From NCBI RefSeq assembly GCF_013149275.1, contig NZ_JABGNA010000004.1:345806-409805 (forward strand): 64,000 nt of DNA. The letters are read 5' to 3'. Shown here one piece after another: positions 17,027-24,565 of this stretch (position 1 is its first letter; every line of letters starts with the position of its first letter). This stretch comes from Mucilaginibacter sp. SG564. Its GTDB lineage: Bacteria > Bacteroidota > Bacteroidia > Sphingobacteriales > Sphingobacteriaceae. The translations under genes and the position numbers were made by a program. The notes under the pieces were generated by a model, which was given only the letters and a program-made list of their open reading frames with translations, was not told the DNA's origin and ran no database searches.

Positions 17027-17879
17027 AACGGGGTATCTGTACGCGGTGTGCCGCGGTATATACATTAAAACGCTCATCGCGCAAAAAACCGATGAGGGTG
17101 ATGTTAAATTCATTGGCCAACTCTACGGCCAAACTTGAGGGCGCGCCCACTGCCGCAATGATATTAATACCGGCCATAGCCGCTTTTTGCAGCAGTTCAA
17201 AACTTGCCCGGCCACTCAGCAACAGCACCGTCTGTTTCAGCGGCAGCCATTTATAGCTTAAAGCAGCACCTATCAGCTTATCCAGCGCGTTATGCCGGCC
17301 TACATCTTCGCGCAGAAGCAATAACTCGCCCTGTGTGCTGAACAAAGCCGAGGCATGCAGTCCACCGGTATCTTCAAATACCCGCTGGTGCTTGCGGAGT
17401 ATCACAGGTAATTGGTATAAAATGGGGGCCTGTATGGTATCTGTATCTTCTTGCTCACCGGCAAAACCGCTTACTGTGCGAATAGCATCGATAGAGCCTT
17501 TGCCACAAACTCCGCAGCTGGAAGTTGTATAAAAATTGCGCTCGGTATTTTGCAGATGAGGCACAACGCCAGGCGCCAGGCTTACCTGTATCACGTTTTC
17601 CTTATTCTCGGCACAGGCAATAAAACAATGCTGGGTTGAAGCGATATCTTCCGGATTTTTGATGATGCCTTCGGTAAATAAAAAGCCGGTAGCCAGCTCG
17701 GCATCATGGCCGGGTGTACGCATGGTAACAGAGATATTCTGCACCTGCCGTTGTCCTTCGGGACCATATTCCAGCCTGATCTCCAGCGGTTCCTCAATAG
17801 CAAGCGCATCTGTAGCCGAAGCTATTTCGGCAGCGTTTACCTTGATAACGCGCATATGATGTGTAGAATTGGCAGCCAT
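17010..17879 (-). CDS. fdhD: Formate dehydrogenase accessory sulfurtransferase FdhD
   Basis: 289 residues of typical FdhD length. FdhD passes sulfur from a cysteine desulfurase to the molybdenum cofactor of FdhF-like enzymes. The catalytic CxxC is SSCGVCGKGS (Cys122, Cys125). MRTPGHDAELATGFLFTEGI, EDVGRHNALDKLIG and LLSGRASFELLQKAAMAG are further family signatures. It is the first gene of the fdhD, DUF7009-like, molybdoenzyme operon. A TATATTTG -7 box lies 4 nt before its ATG, so the mRNA may be leaderless. Confidence 0.93.
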   Translation of the reverse strand: MAANSTHHMRVIKVNAAEIASATDALAIEEPLEIRLEYGPEGQRQVQNISVTMRTPGHDAELATGFLFTEGIIKNPEDIASTQHCFIACAENKENVIQVSLAPGVVPHLQNTERNFYTTSSCGVCGKGSIDAIRTVSGFAGEQEDTDTIQAPILYQLPVILRKHQRVFEDTGGLHASALFSTQGELLLLREDVGRHNALDKLIGAALSYKWLPLKQTVLLLSGRASFELLQKAAMAGINIIAAVGAPSSLAVELANEFNITLIGFLRDERFNVYTAAHRVQIPRYEDTY

Positions 17880-17883
17880 ACAT

Positions 17884-17891
17884 CAAATATA
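17884..17891 (-). promoter_or_regulatory. Putative -7 box TATATTTG of fdhD
   Basis: Exact TAnnTTTG match on the minus strand ending 4 nt before the fdhD ATG. Transcription would begin at or within a base or two of the start codon. Confidence 0.5.
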
Positions 17892-17918
17892 CAATTTACG
17901 TGGCGGCTTTGTTTCTTT

Positions 17919-18054
17919 TTGGGAGCAAGGATTGGGGACTTTGGGATTTGTGGCACTGGGGAGCAAGGATTTTTTTTGATCAAAGATAAGAGGACCAAAG
18001 TCTTTGCTCCAAAAATCCCAAAGTCCAAAAGTCTCCAAATCCTCACTCCACATT
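17919..18054. repeat. GGGACTTTGGGA-type imperfect palindrome upstream of moaD
   Basis: Left side GGGAGCAAGGATTGGGGACT and repeated GAGCAAGGATT blocks are complemented on the right by AAATCCCAAAGTCC and AAATCCTCACTCC. It sits between the divergent fdhD and moaD genes. Related sequence (18331-18440) follows moaD. Confidence 0.55.
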
Positions 18055-18076
18055 TCCTTTCTAAACTATTTTGCCC

Positions 18077-18084
18077 TAATTTTG
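18077..18084 (+). promoter_or_regulatory. Putative -7 box TAATTTTG of moaD
   Basis: TAnnTTTG match ending 4 nt before the moaD ATG, the same spacing as for fdhD on the other strand; suggests a leaderless transcript. Confidence 0.45.
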
Positions 18085-18088
18085 AGAT

Positions 18089-18331
18089 ATGAAGATTAAT
18101 GTGCTGGCATTTGGAGTGGCAAAGGAGATATTTGGAAATTCGCAGGTTAGCCTTGAATTGACAAACGATGCTACTATTTATAATTTAAAATACTTGCTGG
18201 AGCAGCAATATCCGCGTTTGAAACAACTGGCATCATACATGGTAGCCGTCAACAATGAATATGCCCTACCCGGCGATACCATACATGAGCGTGATGAAAT
18301 TGCCATTATACCGCCGGTAAGCGGGGGTTGA
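18089..18331 (+). CDS. moaD: Molybdopterin synthase sulfur-carrier subunit MoaD
   Basis: 80 residues with the ubiquitin-like fold and the essential C-terminal Gly-Gly (PPVSGG). The C-terminus is adenylated by MoeB and thiocarboxylated, then gives sulfur to cyclic pyranopterin monophosphate in the MoaD-MoaE synthase. Typical stretches are FGVAKEIFG, YLLEQQYP and DEIAIIPPVSGG. It is followed by a GNAT gene and moaE on the same strand, with an intervening repeat of about 100 bp. Confidence 0.93.
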   Translation: MKINVLAFGVAKEIFGNSQVSLELTNDATIYNLKYLLEQQYPRLKQLASYMVAVNNEYALPGDTIHERDEIAIIPPVSGG

Positions 18332-18440
18332 TTTAGGGGACTTTGGGACCATTGGATTGGGGATTGTTGGACTTGAGGACAAAAAATCCTTAATCTTTGC
18401 TCCTTTTATCCTTACTCCACAAAAAATCCTTAATCTAATC
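18331..18440. repeat. GACTTTGGGA-type repeat downstream of moaD
   Basis: GGGGACTTTGGGACCATTGG and two AAAAAATCCTTAATCT blocks (18395 and 18421) resemble the element upstream of moaD. It fills the gap between moaD and the GNAT gene. Confidence 0.45.
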
Positions 18441-18448
18441 AAACAAGC

Positions 18449-18880
18449 ATGGCTATTAGAAAAGCTATTCTGGCCGATCATCCGGCGATATGTAAACTGT
18501 TGGAACAACTGGGCTACCCGGGAGCTGAAAGTTATTTACTTGGAAACCTGGAGGTGATGCTCAGTCAGCCCTTATCAACTGTATTGGTTTATGAACTGGA
18601 TGGTGCTGTTGCCGGTTTCATCGCTTTTGATTTTATTCCGCAGCTCACCACCAGGGGGGATTATGCCCGTATAAGCTGTTTTGCCGTTGATGAAAACGCC
18701 CGGAGCAAGGGCATCGGTAATGCGCTCGAAGAGCATTTTACGCAATTAGCCACCGAAAGAAAGTGCGACCGGATAGAAGTTCACTGCCACTCACGAAGGA
18801 CTGCCGCTCACCGCTTTTATGAGCGCCAGGGTTATGAAGAATCTCCAAAATATTTTGTAAAAATGCTGCATCATGAATAA
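18449..18880 (+). CDS. GNAT-family N-acetyltransferase
   Basis: 143 residues. The acetyl-CoA-binding motif A is ISCFAVDENARSKGIGNALEEHF (R/QxxGxG/A as RSKGIG), preceded by LVYELDGAVAGFIAFDF and followed by IEVHCHSRRTAAHRFYERQGYEE, the usual motif B with the N-terminal His-rich turn. The substrate is unknown. It lies between moaD and moaE, its end overlaps the moaE start by 8 bp, so it is translationally coupled to a molybdenum-cofactor gene although no GNAT step is known in that pathway. Confidence 0.87.
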   Translation: MAIRKAILADHPAICKLLEQLGYPGAESYLLGNLEVMLSQPLSTVLVYELDGAVAGFIAFDFIPQLTTRGDYARISCFAVDENARSKGIGNALEEHFTQLATERKCDRIEVHCHSRRTAAHRFYERQGYEESPKYFVKMLHHE

Positions 18881-19295
18881 TACCCAGATCCTGCTTTCAG
18901 CCAAAACGCTGAACATTCAGTCTTGTATCGATTGGATCATGTCGCCCGAATCTGGCGGGATTGATGTGTTTATTGGCACGGTGCGTAATGCCACCAAAGG
19001 CAAGCCGGTGCTGAAACTTGATTTTGAGGCTTATGAACCCATGGCTATCAGCGAAATGGAGAAGATATCCAGGCAAGCCTTTGAAAAATGGCCGGTACAA
19101 AAAATACTGATCCATCATCGCACGGGCACTTTACAGGTTGGCGAAGTCCCTGTGATCATTGCCGTTTCTGCAGCCCATCGTGATGCCGCTTTTGAAGCCT
19201 GCCGCTACATCATCGATACGCTGAAACAAACTGTGCCCATCTGGAAAAAAGAAGCTTTTGAGGATGGTGAGGTTTGGGTGGCAGCGCATCCCTGA
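18873..19295 (+). CDS. moaE: Molybdopterin synthase catalytic subunit MoaE
   Basis: 140 residues, standard MoaE length. Recognisable features are GGIDVFIGTVRN, LDFEAYEPMAISEM, ILIHHRTGTLQVGE, VSAAHRDAAFEACRYIID and VPIWKKE, which includes the conserved catalytic lysines. MoaE converts cyclic pyranopterin monophosphate to molybdopterin with sulfur from MoaD. It overlaps the GNAT gene and converges with moeB, whose stop lies 35 bp away. Confidence 0.94.
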   Translation: MNNTQILLSAKTLNIQSCIDWIMSPESGGIDVFIGTVRNATKGKPVLKLDFEAYEPMAISEMEKISRQAFEKWPVQKILIHHRTGTLQVGEVPVIIAVSAAHRDAAFEACRYIIDTLKQTVPIWKKEAFEDGEVWVAAHP

Positions 19296-19329
19296 GAGAT
19301 TTCGGAATTCGGATGTTCGATTTCCCAAA

Positions 19330-20385
19330 TCATTTCCCCAAATACGCTCTCAAACCACCCTCCAACGAAAAAATATTAGCATCGGGAATCCGTTTCAGGA
19401 TCATTTTTACGGCTTCTTCGCTGCGGTTGCCCGTTGCACAGTAAAGGACTTTGGCTTTGGGATCGGTAAAATAGGCCAGGTAACCTTCCAGTTCATCAAG
19501 TGGAATATGGATACCACCAATATCAAAAGCATCGCGTTCCTGCTCGGTACGTACATCTACCAGGTCGATTGAATCATCCTCCATATGTTCTTTCAATTCC
19601 AGTGCCGATATTACGGGAATAGTTATTGTTGCGGCCAGGCTCCTTACCGGTGTTTTTGAAGTGGTGCCTATTTTAATAATGCGGCTCTGCATACTTTGGG
19701 CGTCAAATATCAATATTTTCCCCACCAGCAGATCGCCTGTTTTAGTAATATATTTGATCACCTCATTGGCCTGCATACAACCAATAATACCAGCCAGCGT
19801 AGGTATTACGCCACCCTCAGTACAATTGGGTATCTGGGTAGGGTCAACTTTCGGAAAAAGGTCGCGGTAATTGGGCGACCGTGTATTTTCGTCATAAACC
19901 ACGTTCCAAACAGCTACCTGTCCCTCAAACTGGTAAATTGCACCATAAACCAGGGGTTTACCGGTCATTACGCAGGCATCATTCAGCAAATAGCGGGTTT
20001 CAAAGTTATCAGTACCATCAATTACAATATCATAATGCTGTATAATGTTCAACACGTTATCAGAGTTGATCTTTTCGGCATGGGGAACCAGTTTAGCATC
20101 GGGATTTTGCTGCTGTAGACGCTTTATAGCAACGGCTACCTTATTTTGGCCCACATCGGCAGGTGAGTATAGTATTTGCCTGTGCAGGTTACTAATAGAT
20201 ACCACATCATAATCTGCAATGCCTAAAGTACCTATACCGCTTGAAGTTAAATACTGCGCAGCGGGGCAGCCAAGTCCCCCTGCGCCTACTATCAATACCC
20301 TGGCTTGCTGCAATAGAATTTGCGCCTGCTCGCTGAAACCAGGCAGGGCCATTTGGCAACTATATTTTAAAATATCGGGTGTCAT
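19330..20385 (-). CDS. moeB: MoeB/ThiF-type adenylyltransferase fused to rhodanese
   Basis: 351 residues. Residues 1-245 form the E1-like domain: nucleotide loop VGAGGLGCPAAQYL (33-46), SNLHRQ, DGTDNFETRYLLND, and Cys188 in PNCTEGGV. Residues 255-350 form a rhodanese domain with DVRTEQERDAFDIGGIHIP and active-site Cys316 (YCATGNRSE). It should adenylate MoaD and may also sulfurate it, a MOCS3-like layout. The zinc-site CxxC pairs of classical MoeB are missing: PNYRDLF stands where PCYRCLF is expected, and the second pair has no cysteines. Its start overlaps the stop of the upstream mobA fusion by one base. Confidence 0.9.
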   Translation of the reverse strand: MTPDILKYSCQMALPGFSEQAQILLQQARVLIVGAGGLGCPAAQYLTSSGIGTLGIADYDVVSISNLHRQILYSPADVGQNKVAVAIKRLQQQNPDAKLVPHAEKINSDNVLNIIQHYDIVIDGTDNFETRYLLNDACVMTGKPLVYGAIYQFEGQVAVWNVVYDENTRSPNYRDLFPKVDPTQIPNCTEGGVIPTLAGIIGCMQANEVIKYITKTGDLLVGKILIFDAQSMQSRIIKIGTTSKTPVRSLAATITIPVISALELKEHMEDDSIDLVDVRTEQERDAFDIGGIHIPLDELEGYLAYFTDPKAKVLYCATGNRSEEAVKMILKRIPDANIFSLEGGLRAYLGK

Positions 20386-21554
20386 TAGTTTGTAGCTGTT
20401 TTTTGGTGAAGAACCCTTTTTACTTTTTCCAATTCATCAGGTGTATTCACATTGGTTAAAGCTTCGGGATCCGGCGCGTTGAGCAAATTGATCTCGCTAT
20501 TGATCAAAACCTTGCGCGGGCACGAATACCCCTGCGCCAGAAAGGACAATAGCACAGGGTAACTTTTAGGCTCCCATATGGCAACCAATGGCTCCGGGAA
20601 ATTGGTTACCGGACTATGGTAAGCTGTCGCTACTGCCGAACTGTTTCGCCAGGCGGCAAGGTTACGCAGCGTGGCCTCATCCATCAACGGCAGGTCGCAG
20701 GCTATCACGAGCCAGGCATTATCAGGTCTTTCGCGAAATGCTGATAGAATAGCCCCAAATGGACCAAGACCAGTAAAGGTATCTTCTAAAACGGGGTATT
20801 CAGCTTCTGCCTCATTGTTATGTTGTCCGGGTCTGCGGGAAATAAAAACCTCGTTACAGAAAGACTTGAGCATATCGGCCATGTGAAACCGTTGCGGTTT
20901 GCCATGCCAGTTCACATTGCCCTTGTCAAAACCCATCCGCTCGCTTTTACCGCCTGCCAATACCAATCCGTTTAAAACCGGGCGCGACAGTTTCAGATTG
21001 GTTTCAAAGAAACCGATGATCCGTTCTCTATCCGATAGCCGGTAAACAGGTATATCCTGCCAATACGGAATGGCTTCCTGGATAAAATCAAAGATCTCGT
21101 CGCTGTTATCGGCCAGTAAAAACAACTGTACATTGGTTAACTGCTCCACTCTTTTTTGTAATGACGCCCTTTTGTTGATATCGATGATGACCACCTGTGC
21201 TTTGGCCAATTGATGGTTGCCGTTTACCAATACCAGATCAGCATTAGCAAATTGTTGTTTGACCTGATAGGGCCAAACCGGATTCTGAAAATTGAACTGC
21301 TGATAATTGATCTGATCGGTATAATCCAACATGGCGCCGTTAGTGAGCCTGCCGGGTACCAGGGTGATGTCATCATTATGCGACGTATCGGCATAAGCGC
21401 ATTTATATACCCCGGATAGCGCCCCGATCACATCATGGGCCAGCAATTTGATCACTGTACATGGCCCACCTACAATAGAGCATTCATTACGACCGTAGTT
21501 ACCAGAGGCAGGTTTAGCCAGTTTAGCGTGTTTTTTATGCTCGTTTAAAGTCAC
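20385..21554 (-). CDS. mobA: MobA-type molybdenum-cofactor guanylyltransferase with degenerate MobB-like N-terminal domain
   Basis: 389 residues, about twice the MobA length. Residues 196-385 are MobA: NGLVLAGGKSERMGFDKG, LEDTFTGLGPFGAILSAF, WLVIACDLPLMDEATL and PEPLVAIWEP. They attach GMP to the molybdenum cofactor. Residues 1-190 look like a MobB-type GTPase domain, with ADLVLVNGNHQLAKAQVVI matching the MobB strand before pKI, but the P-loop is replaced by IVGGPCTVIKLLAH without the GKT/S. Nucleotide hydrolysis there is unlikely. It overlaps moaC by 20 bp and moeB by one base in one operon. Confidence 0.85.
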   Translation of the reverse strand: MTLNEHKKHAKLAKPASGNYGRNECSIVGGPCTVIKLLAHDVIGALSGVYKCAYADTSHNDDITLVPGRLTNGAMLDYTDQINYQQFNFQNPVWPYQVKQQFANADLVLVNGNHQLAKAQVVIIDINKRASLQKRVEQLTNVQLFLLADNSDEIFDFIQEAIPYWQDIPVYRLSDRERIIGFFETNLKLSRPVLNGLVLAGGKSERMGFDKGNVNWHGKPQRFHMADMLKSFCNEVFISRRPGQHNNEAEAEYPVLEDTFTGLGPFGAILSAFRERPDNAWLVIACDLPLMDEATLRNLAAWRNSSAVATAYHSPVTNFPEPLVAIWEPKSYPVLLSFLAQGYSCPRKVLINSEINLLNAPDPEALTNVNTPDELEKVKRVLHQKTATN

Positions 21555-22005
21555 GTTTACCTCCTGTTTTTGCTATCAGTTTGGTTTCTTTAATTATAAT
21601 ATCATGGCTCATGGCCTTGCACATATCATAAATAGTGAGTGCCGCTATAGATGCGCCAACCAGGGCCTCCATCTCGATACCGGTTTTAGCTGTAATGCTG
21701 GCGGTACAATCAATCACAATCTCCTGCTGTTCATTAACCTGAATGGTAATATTACAGTTATCCATACCCAGGGGATGGCAAAGCGGTATCAGGTCGCCAG
21801 TTTTTTTGGCTGCCATAATACCGGCTATTATAGCCGTTTGAAATACCGGGCCTTTTTTGCTCACCACATCGCCATTGGTTAAATGTTGCAATACCTCAGC
21901 AGGCAAAACAACCACACTGCGCGCCGTGGCGGTGCGGTGGGTAACCTGCTTCTCGCTTACATCAACCATGTTTGGGTTGCCTTGTTTATCTAAATGGCTT
22001 AACAT
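21535..22005 (-). CDS. moaC: Cyclic pyranopterin monophosphate synthase MoaC
   Basis: 156 residues, typical. NMVDVSEKQVTHRTATA, KKTGDLIPLCHPL (substrate-binding His), TGIEMEALVGASIAALTIYDMCKA and the C-terminal KTGGKRDF are the family signatures. MoaC acts after MoaA to form cyclic pyranopterin monophosphate. It overlaps the start of the mobA fusion by 20 bp. Confidence 0.95.
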   Translation of the reverse strand: MLSHLDKQGNPNMVDVSEKQVTHRTATARSVVVLPAEVLQHLTNGDVVSKKGPVFQTAIIAGIMAAKKTGDLIPLCHPLGMDNCNITIQVNEQQEIVIDCTASITAKTGIEMEALVGASIAALTIYDMCKAMSHDIIIKETKLIAKTGGKRDFKRA

Positions 22006-22017
22006 TTTACAATCTCT

Positions 22018-22118
22018 TTTTCCTGAACCTTGATTTACCTGATTTTAAGATTTAAGGATTTTTCCTATCAGATTAGAATCAAGATAATCCCTTAATCCTA
22101 TAGATCATGGTTCAGACA
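22018..22118. repeat. GTCTGAA-type palindrome overlapping the moeA stop codon
   Basis: Imperfect palindrome from TCCTGAACCTTGATTTACC to ATAGATCATGGTTCAGAC. On the minus strand it begins GTCTGAACCATGATC, and its first TGA is the moeA stop codon (22112-22114). A second element of the same type lies at 58027-58117. Confidence 0.65.
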
Positions 22119-23308
22119 AATCTTAATACCCTATACACCTCCCCTGCTTTAAAATCAGTTCTTTCCAGGGGTAATTCTAAAAAGGCGTCGGTATCTGCTA
22201 AGTTAGCAAAATCACCTGAACCATTTCCTTCAATTGGCAAAGCTATCAGTTGTCCCTGCGGGTTACTTTGTAGTTTTACCTGTAAAAAATATTGTAAAGC
22301 AGGCTGAAACTGAAAATCCTTTGCTAAAACCGCGTAAACAGCTGATTGTTCTGCCAGATTTAAAGTAGCGCTTAGCCAGTTTAAAAAATATTTGTGCAGG
22401 CACATAAAGGTAGCTACAGGATTACCAGGAAAAGCGAATACAAGGCTCCCATTTCCATGTGCACCAAACCAAAAAGGCTTGCCGGGGCGCTGGGCCACTT
22501 TATGAAATATCTTCTTCACATCCAAGTCTTCAAGTGCCTGTGGTATGTAATCAAACTTACCCATAGATATGCCACCGCTCAATAGCAATACATCATAATT
22601 TTGCAGACAATGCTGTATCTGCTGCCGGGTAATTTCAGGTTCGTCCGGTATATGAATTATGTCTGGTTCCAGACCCTGTTTCTGCAATGCCCCTTTTATG
22701 GTATAACCGTTCGATTTCCGGATCTGATATGGTGCCGGGGTTTGGTCAACATCCACTAATTCATCGCCCGATGATATGATCACCACCTGTGGTGATTTTT
22801 TCACCAGCAGGTGTGTTTTACCTACAGATGCAGCCAAACCGATAATAGCAGGCGTAATTCTTCGCCCAATCGACGCCAACACATCTCCATTCCTTTTATC
22901 GGCACCTTGTAAGTGCAGGTTCTGTCCTTTTTTGATATCCTGTATTTTTACCAAAGCCCGGCCATCAGTTATCTCCACATCTTCGTAGCGGATCACTGTA
23001 TCTACAGAAGCGGGCAATACTGCACCCGTCATGATCTCGATACACTCGTCAGGATAAGCAATAGCGGCCGGCTCATCCCCGGCTGCCTGGGTAGCTTTGA
23101 TATTAAACGTAAGAATACCACTTATAATAGACTGATAATTAACGGCTATGCCATCCATCGTTACCCGGTTAAAAGGCGGCAGGTCACGATCGGCATGAAT
23201 AGGTTCGGCCAGTATGCGCCCCACCGTCTGCTCAAACGGCAAACTTTCGGTACCATAATCTCTTAATTGCGCCAGTATCAGCTTTTCAGCTTCTTCAACA
23301 GTGGTCAT
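22112..23308 (-). CDS. moeA: Molybdopterin molybdenumtransferase MoeA
   Basis: 398 residues from the ATG at 23308 (MTTVEEAEKLILAQL). An earlier in-frame ATG at 23350 is inside a palindromic repeat and is rejected. DRDLPPFNRVTMDGIAV, RYEDVEI, VIISSGDELV, LLLSGGISMGKFDY and FWFGAHGNGSLVFAFPGNPVATF mark the four MoeA domains. The enzyme ligates molybdenum to adenylated molybdopterin. Adenylation needs a MogA/MoaB protein, which is not in this window. The stop codon is formed by the end of a dispersed repeat. Confidence 0.94.
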   Translation of the reverse strand: MTTVEEAEKLILAQLRDYGTESLPFEQTVGRILAEPIHADRDLPPFNRVTMDGIAVNYQSIISGILTFNIKATQAAGDEPAAIAYPDECIEIMTGAVLPASVDTVIRYEDVEITDGRALVKIQDIKKGQNLHLQGADKRNGDVLASIGRRITPAIIGLAASVGKTHLLVKKSPQVVIISSGDELVDVDQTPAPYQIRKSNGYTIKGALQKQGLEPDIIHIPDEPEITRQQIQHCLQNYDVLLLSGGISMGKFDYIPQALEDLDVKKIFHKVAQRPGKPFWFGAHGNGSLVFAFPGNPVATFMCLHKYFLNWLSATLNLAEQSAVYAVLAKDFQFQPALQYFLQVKLQSNPQGQLIALPIEGNGSGDFANLADTDAFLELPLERTDFKAGEVYRVLRFV

Positions 23309-23322
23309 ATATAAGTTTTTTG

Positions 23323-23404
23323 GTATTAAGTAGTTAGTATCAAGTATCATGACCGCGCCATTTCAAAATCTTGATACTTGATACTAGCTACTTGATACTA
23401 ACTA
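23323..23404. repeat. TAGTATCAAG-type palindrome between moaA and moeA
   Basis: TATTAAGTAGTTAGTATCAA is complemented at the other end by TTGATACTAGCTACTTGATA, with an internal copy of the GTATCAAG unit. Same family at 48266-48397 and 51244-51343. Confidence 0.75.
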
Positions 23405-23408
23405 TAAA

Positions 23409-24410
23409 TCATCCTCCAATAGTTGCCATAGATTCATGAATACCAGGATGTATAATCCTCTTGCGCTCGGCCTCCCAGCCATCTTTAGCCCGGTGATTAA
23501 TGGCATTTTGTAACACAGCCTGCAATTCATCATCACCCGTACCAGCACGCATCATATCTTTCATATTCAATCCACCATCATCGTACAAACAAGTTTTCAG
23601 TTCGCCTTGCGGCGTTATCCTGATGCGGTTGCAGGTGCCGCAAAACGTACGTGAGTATGCCGCTATAATACCTACCGAACCCTGATGACCTGGTATCTGA
23701 TAATTATAAGCGGTTGAATACGATGGATCAGGTAGTTTTTGTATTCGCGGATATCGGCTTTTGATCTCCTCCAATATGCGAATATAGTCCCATTGCAAAC
23801 CCTTGTAAACATGACCATCGCCGTTAAAGGGCATTTCTTCTATAAAACGTACGCTTACCGGCAAATCTTTGGTCATTTGTACCAGGGGGATGATATCCTG
23901 CGTATTTTTACCATCCATCACTACAGCATTTATTTTTACTTCGATGCCATGTTTCAGCAAAGCTTCCAGGGTGGCCATTACGTGAGCAAATTCATCCCGG
24001 CGGGTAATGGTAAAAAAGCGATTAGCATCCAGGGTATCCAGGCTGAGGTTTACCGATCGTACACCTATCTCTTTCAGTTCGGCAACATGCGGCGCGGTTA
24101 ATACACCGTTGGTGGTCAGGCTCAGTTCTTTCAACCCCTCCAGCCGCGATATGGCCGTGAGCAATTGCATAATATCCTTGCGTACAAAGGGTTCGCCGCC
24201 GGTGATCCGGATCTTTTCGATACCCATTTTCACCAGCAGACTGCAGCCACGCAACATTTCCTCATAGCTCATCAACTCCGTACGCGAAAGCCAGTGCAAA
24301 CCATCCTCGGGCATACAGTAAAAACAACGTAAATTGCATTTATCTGTTACCGCAAGACGCAGGTAATTAATCTTCCGGCCGTGATTATCTATGAGCAATG
24401 AATTATTCAT
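23409..24410 (-). CDS. moaA: GTP 3',8-cyclase MoaA
   Basis: 333 residues of standard length. The radical-SAM cluster is TDKCNLRCFYCMPEDG (Cys25, Cys29, Cys32), the SAM-binding motif KIRITGGEPFVRKD, and the C-terminal cluster TFCGTCNRIRITPQGELKTCLYDDGG (three Cys). The last residues are ATIGG, the conserved GG tail which reaches into the active site. MoaA makes the first committed intermediate, 3',8-cyclo-7,8-dihydro-GTP. It is the first gene of the moaA-moeA-moaC-mobA-moeB run and diverges from the mocA-like gene. Confidence 0.95.
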   Translation of the reverse strand: MNNSLLIDNHGRKINYLRLAVTDKCNLRCFYCMPEDGLHWLSRTELMSYEEMLRGCSLLVKMGIEKIRITGGEPFVRKDIMQLLTAISRLEGLKELSLTTNGVLTAPHVAELKEIGVRSVNLSLDTLDANRFFTITRRDEFAHVMATLEALLKHGIEVKINAVVMDGKNTQDIIPLVQMTKDLPVSVRFIEEMPFNGDGHVYKGLQWDYIRILEEIKSRYPRIQKLPDPSYSTAYNYQIPGHQGSVGIIAAYSRTFCGTCNRIRITPQGELKTCLYDDGGLNMKDMMRAGTGDDELQAVLQNAINHRAKDGWEAERKRIIHPGIHESMATIGG

Positions 24411-24565
24411 ATGTAAAAGTAACCCCAGAGGTCACCTACTGTAAAAGTAAATATTACAAACCGCTGTTATGTTTTTTAATTGTATTTTTTGATCGCATAA
24501 GTGTTAGTATGAGGTACAACAACATTATTAATAACTTTGATTTATATTTACCTTAAAGTTAACCC

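Noticed and set aside
23309..23350. Earlier in-frame ATG for moeA
   Set aside because: The added residues are encoded by a palindromic repeat, and MTTVEEAEKLI is the normal MoeA start.
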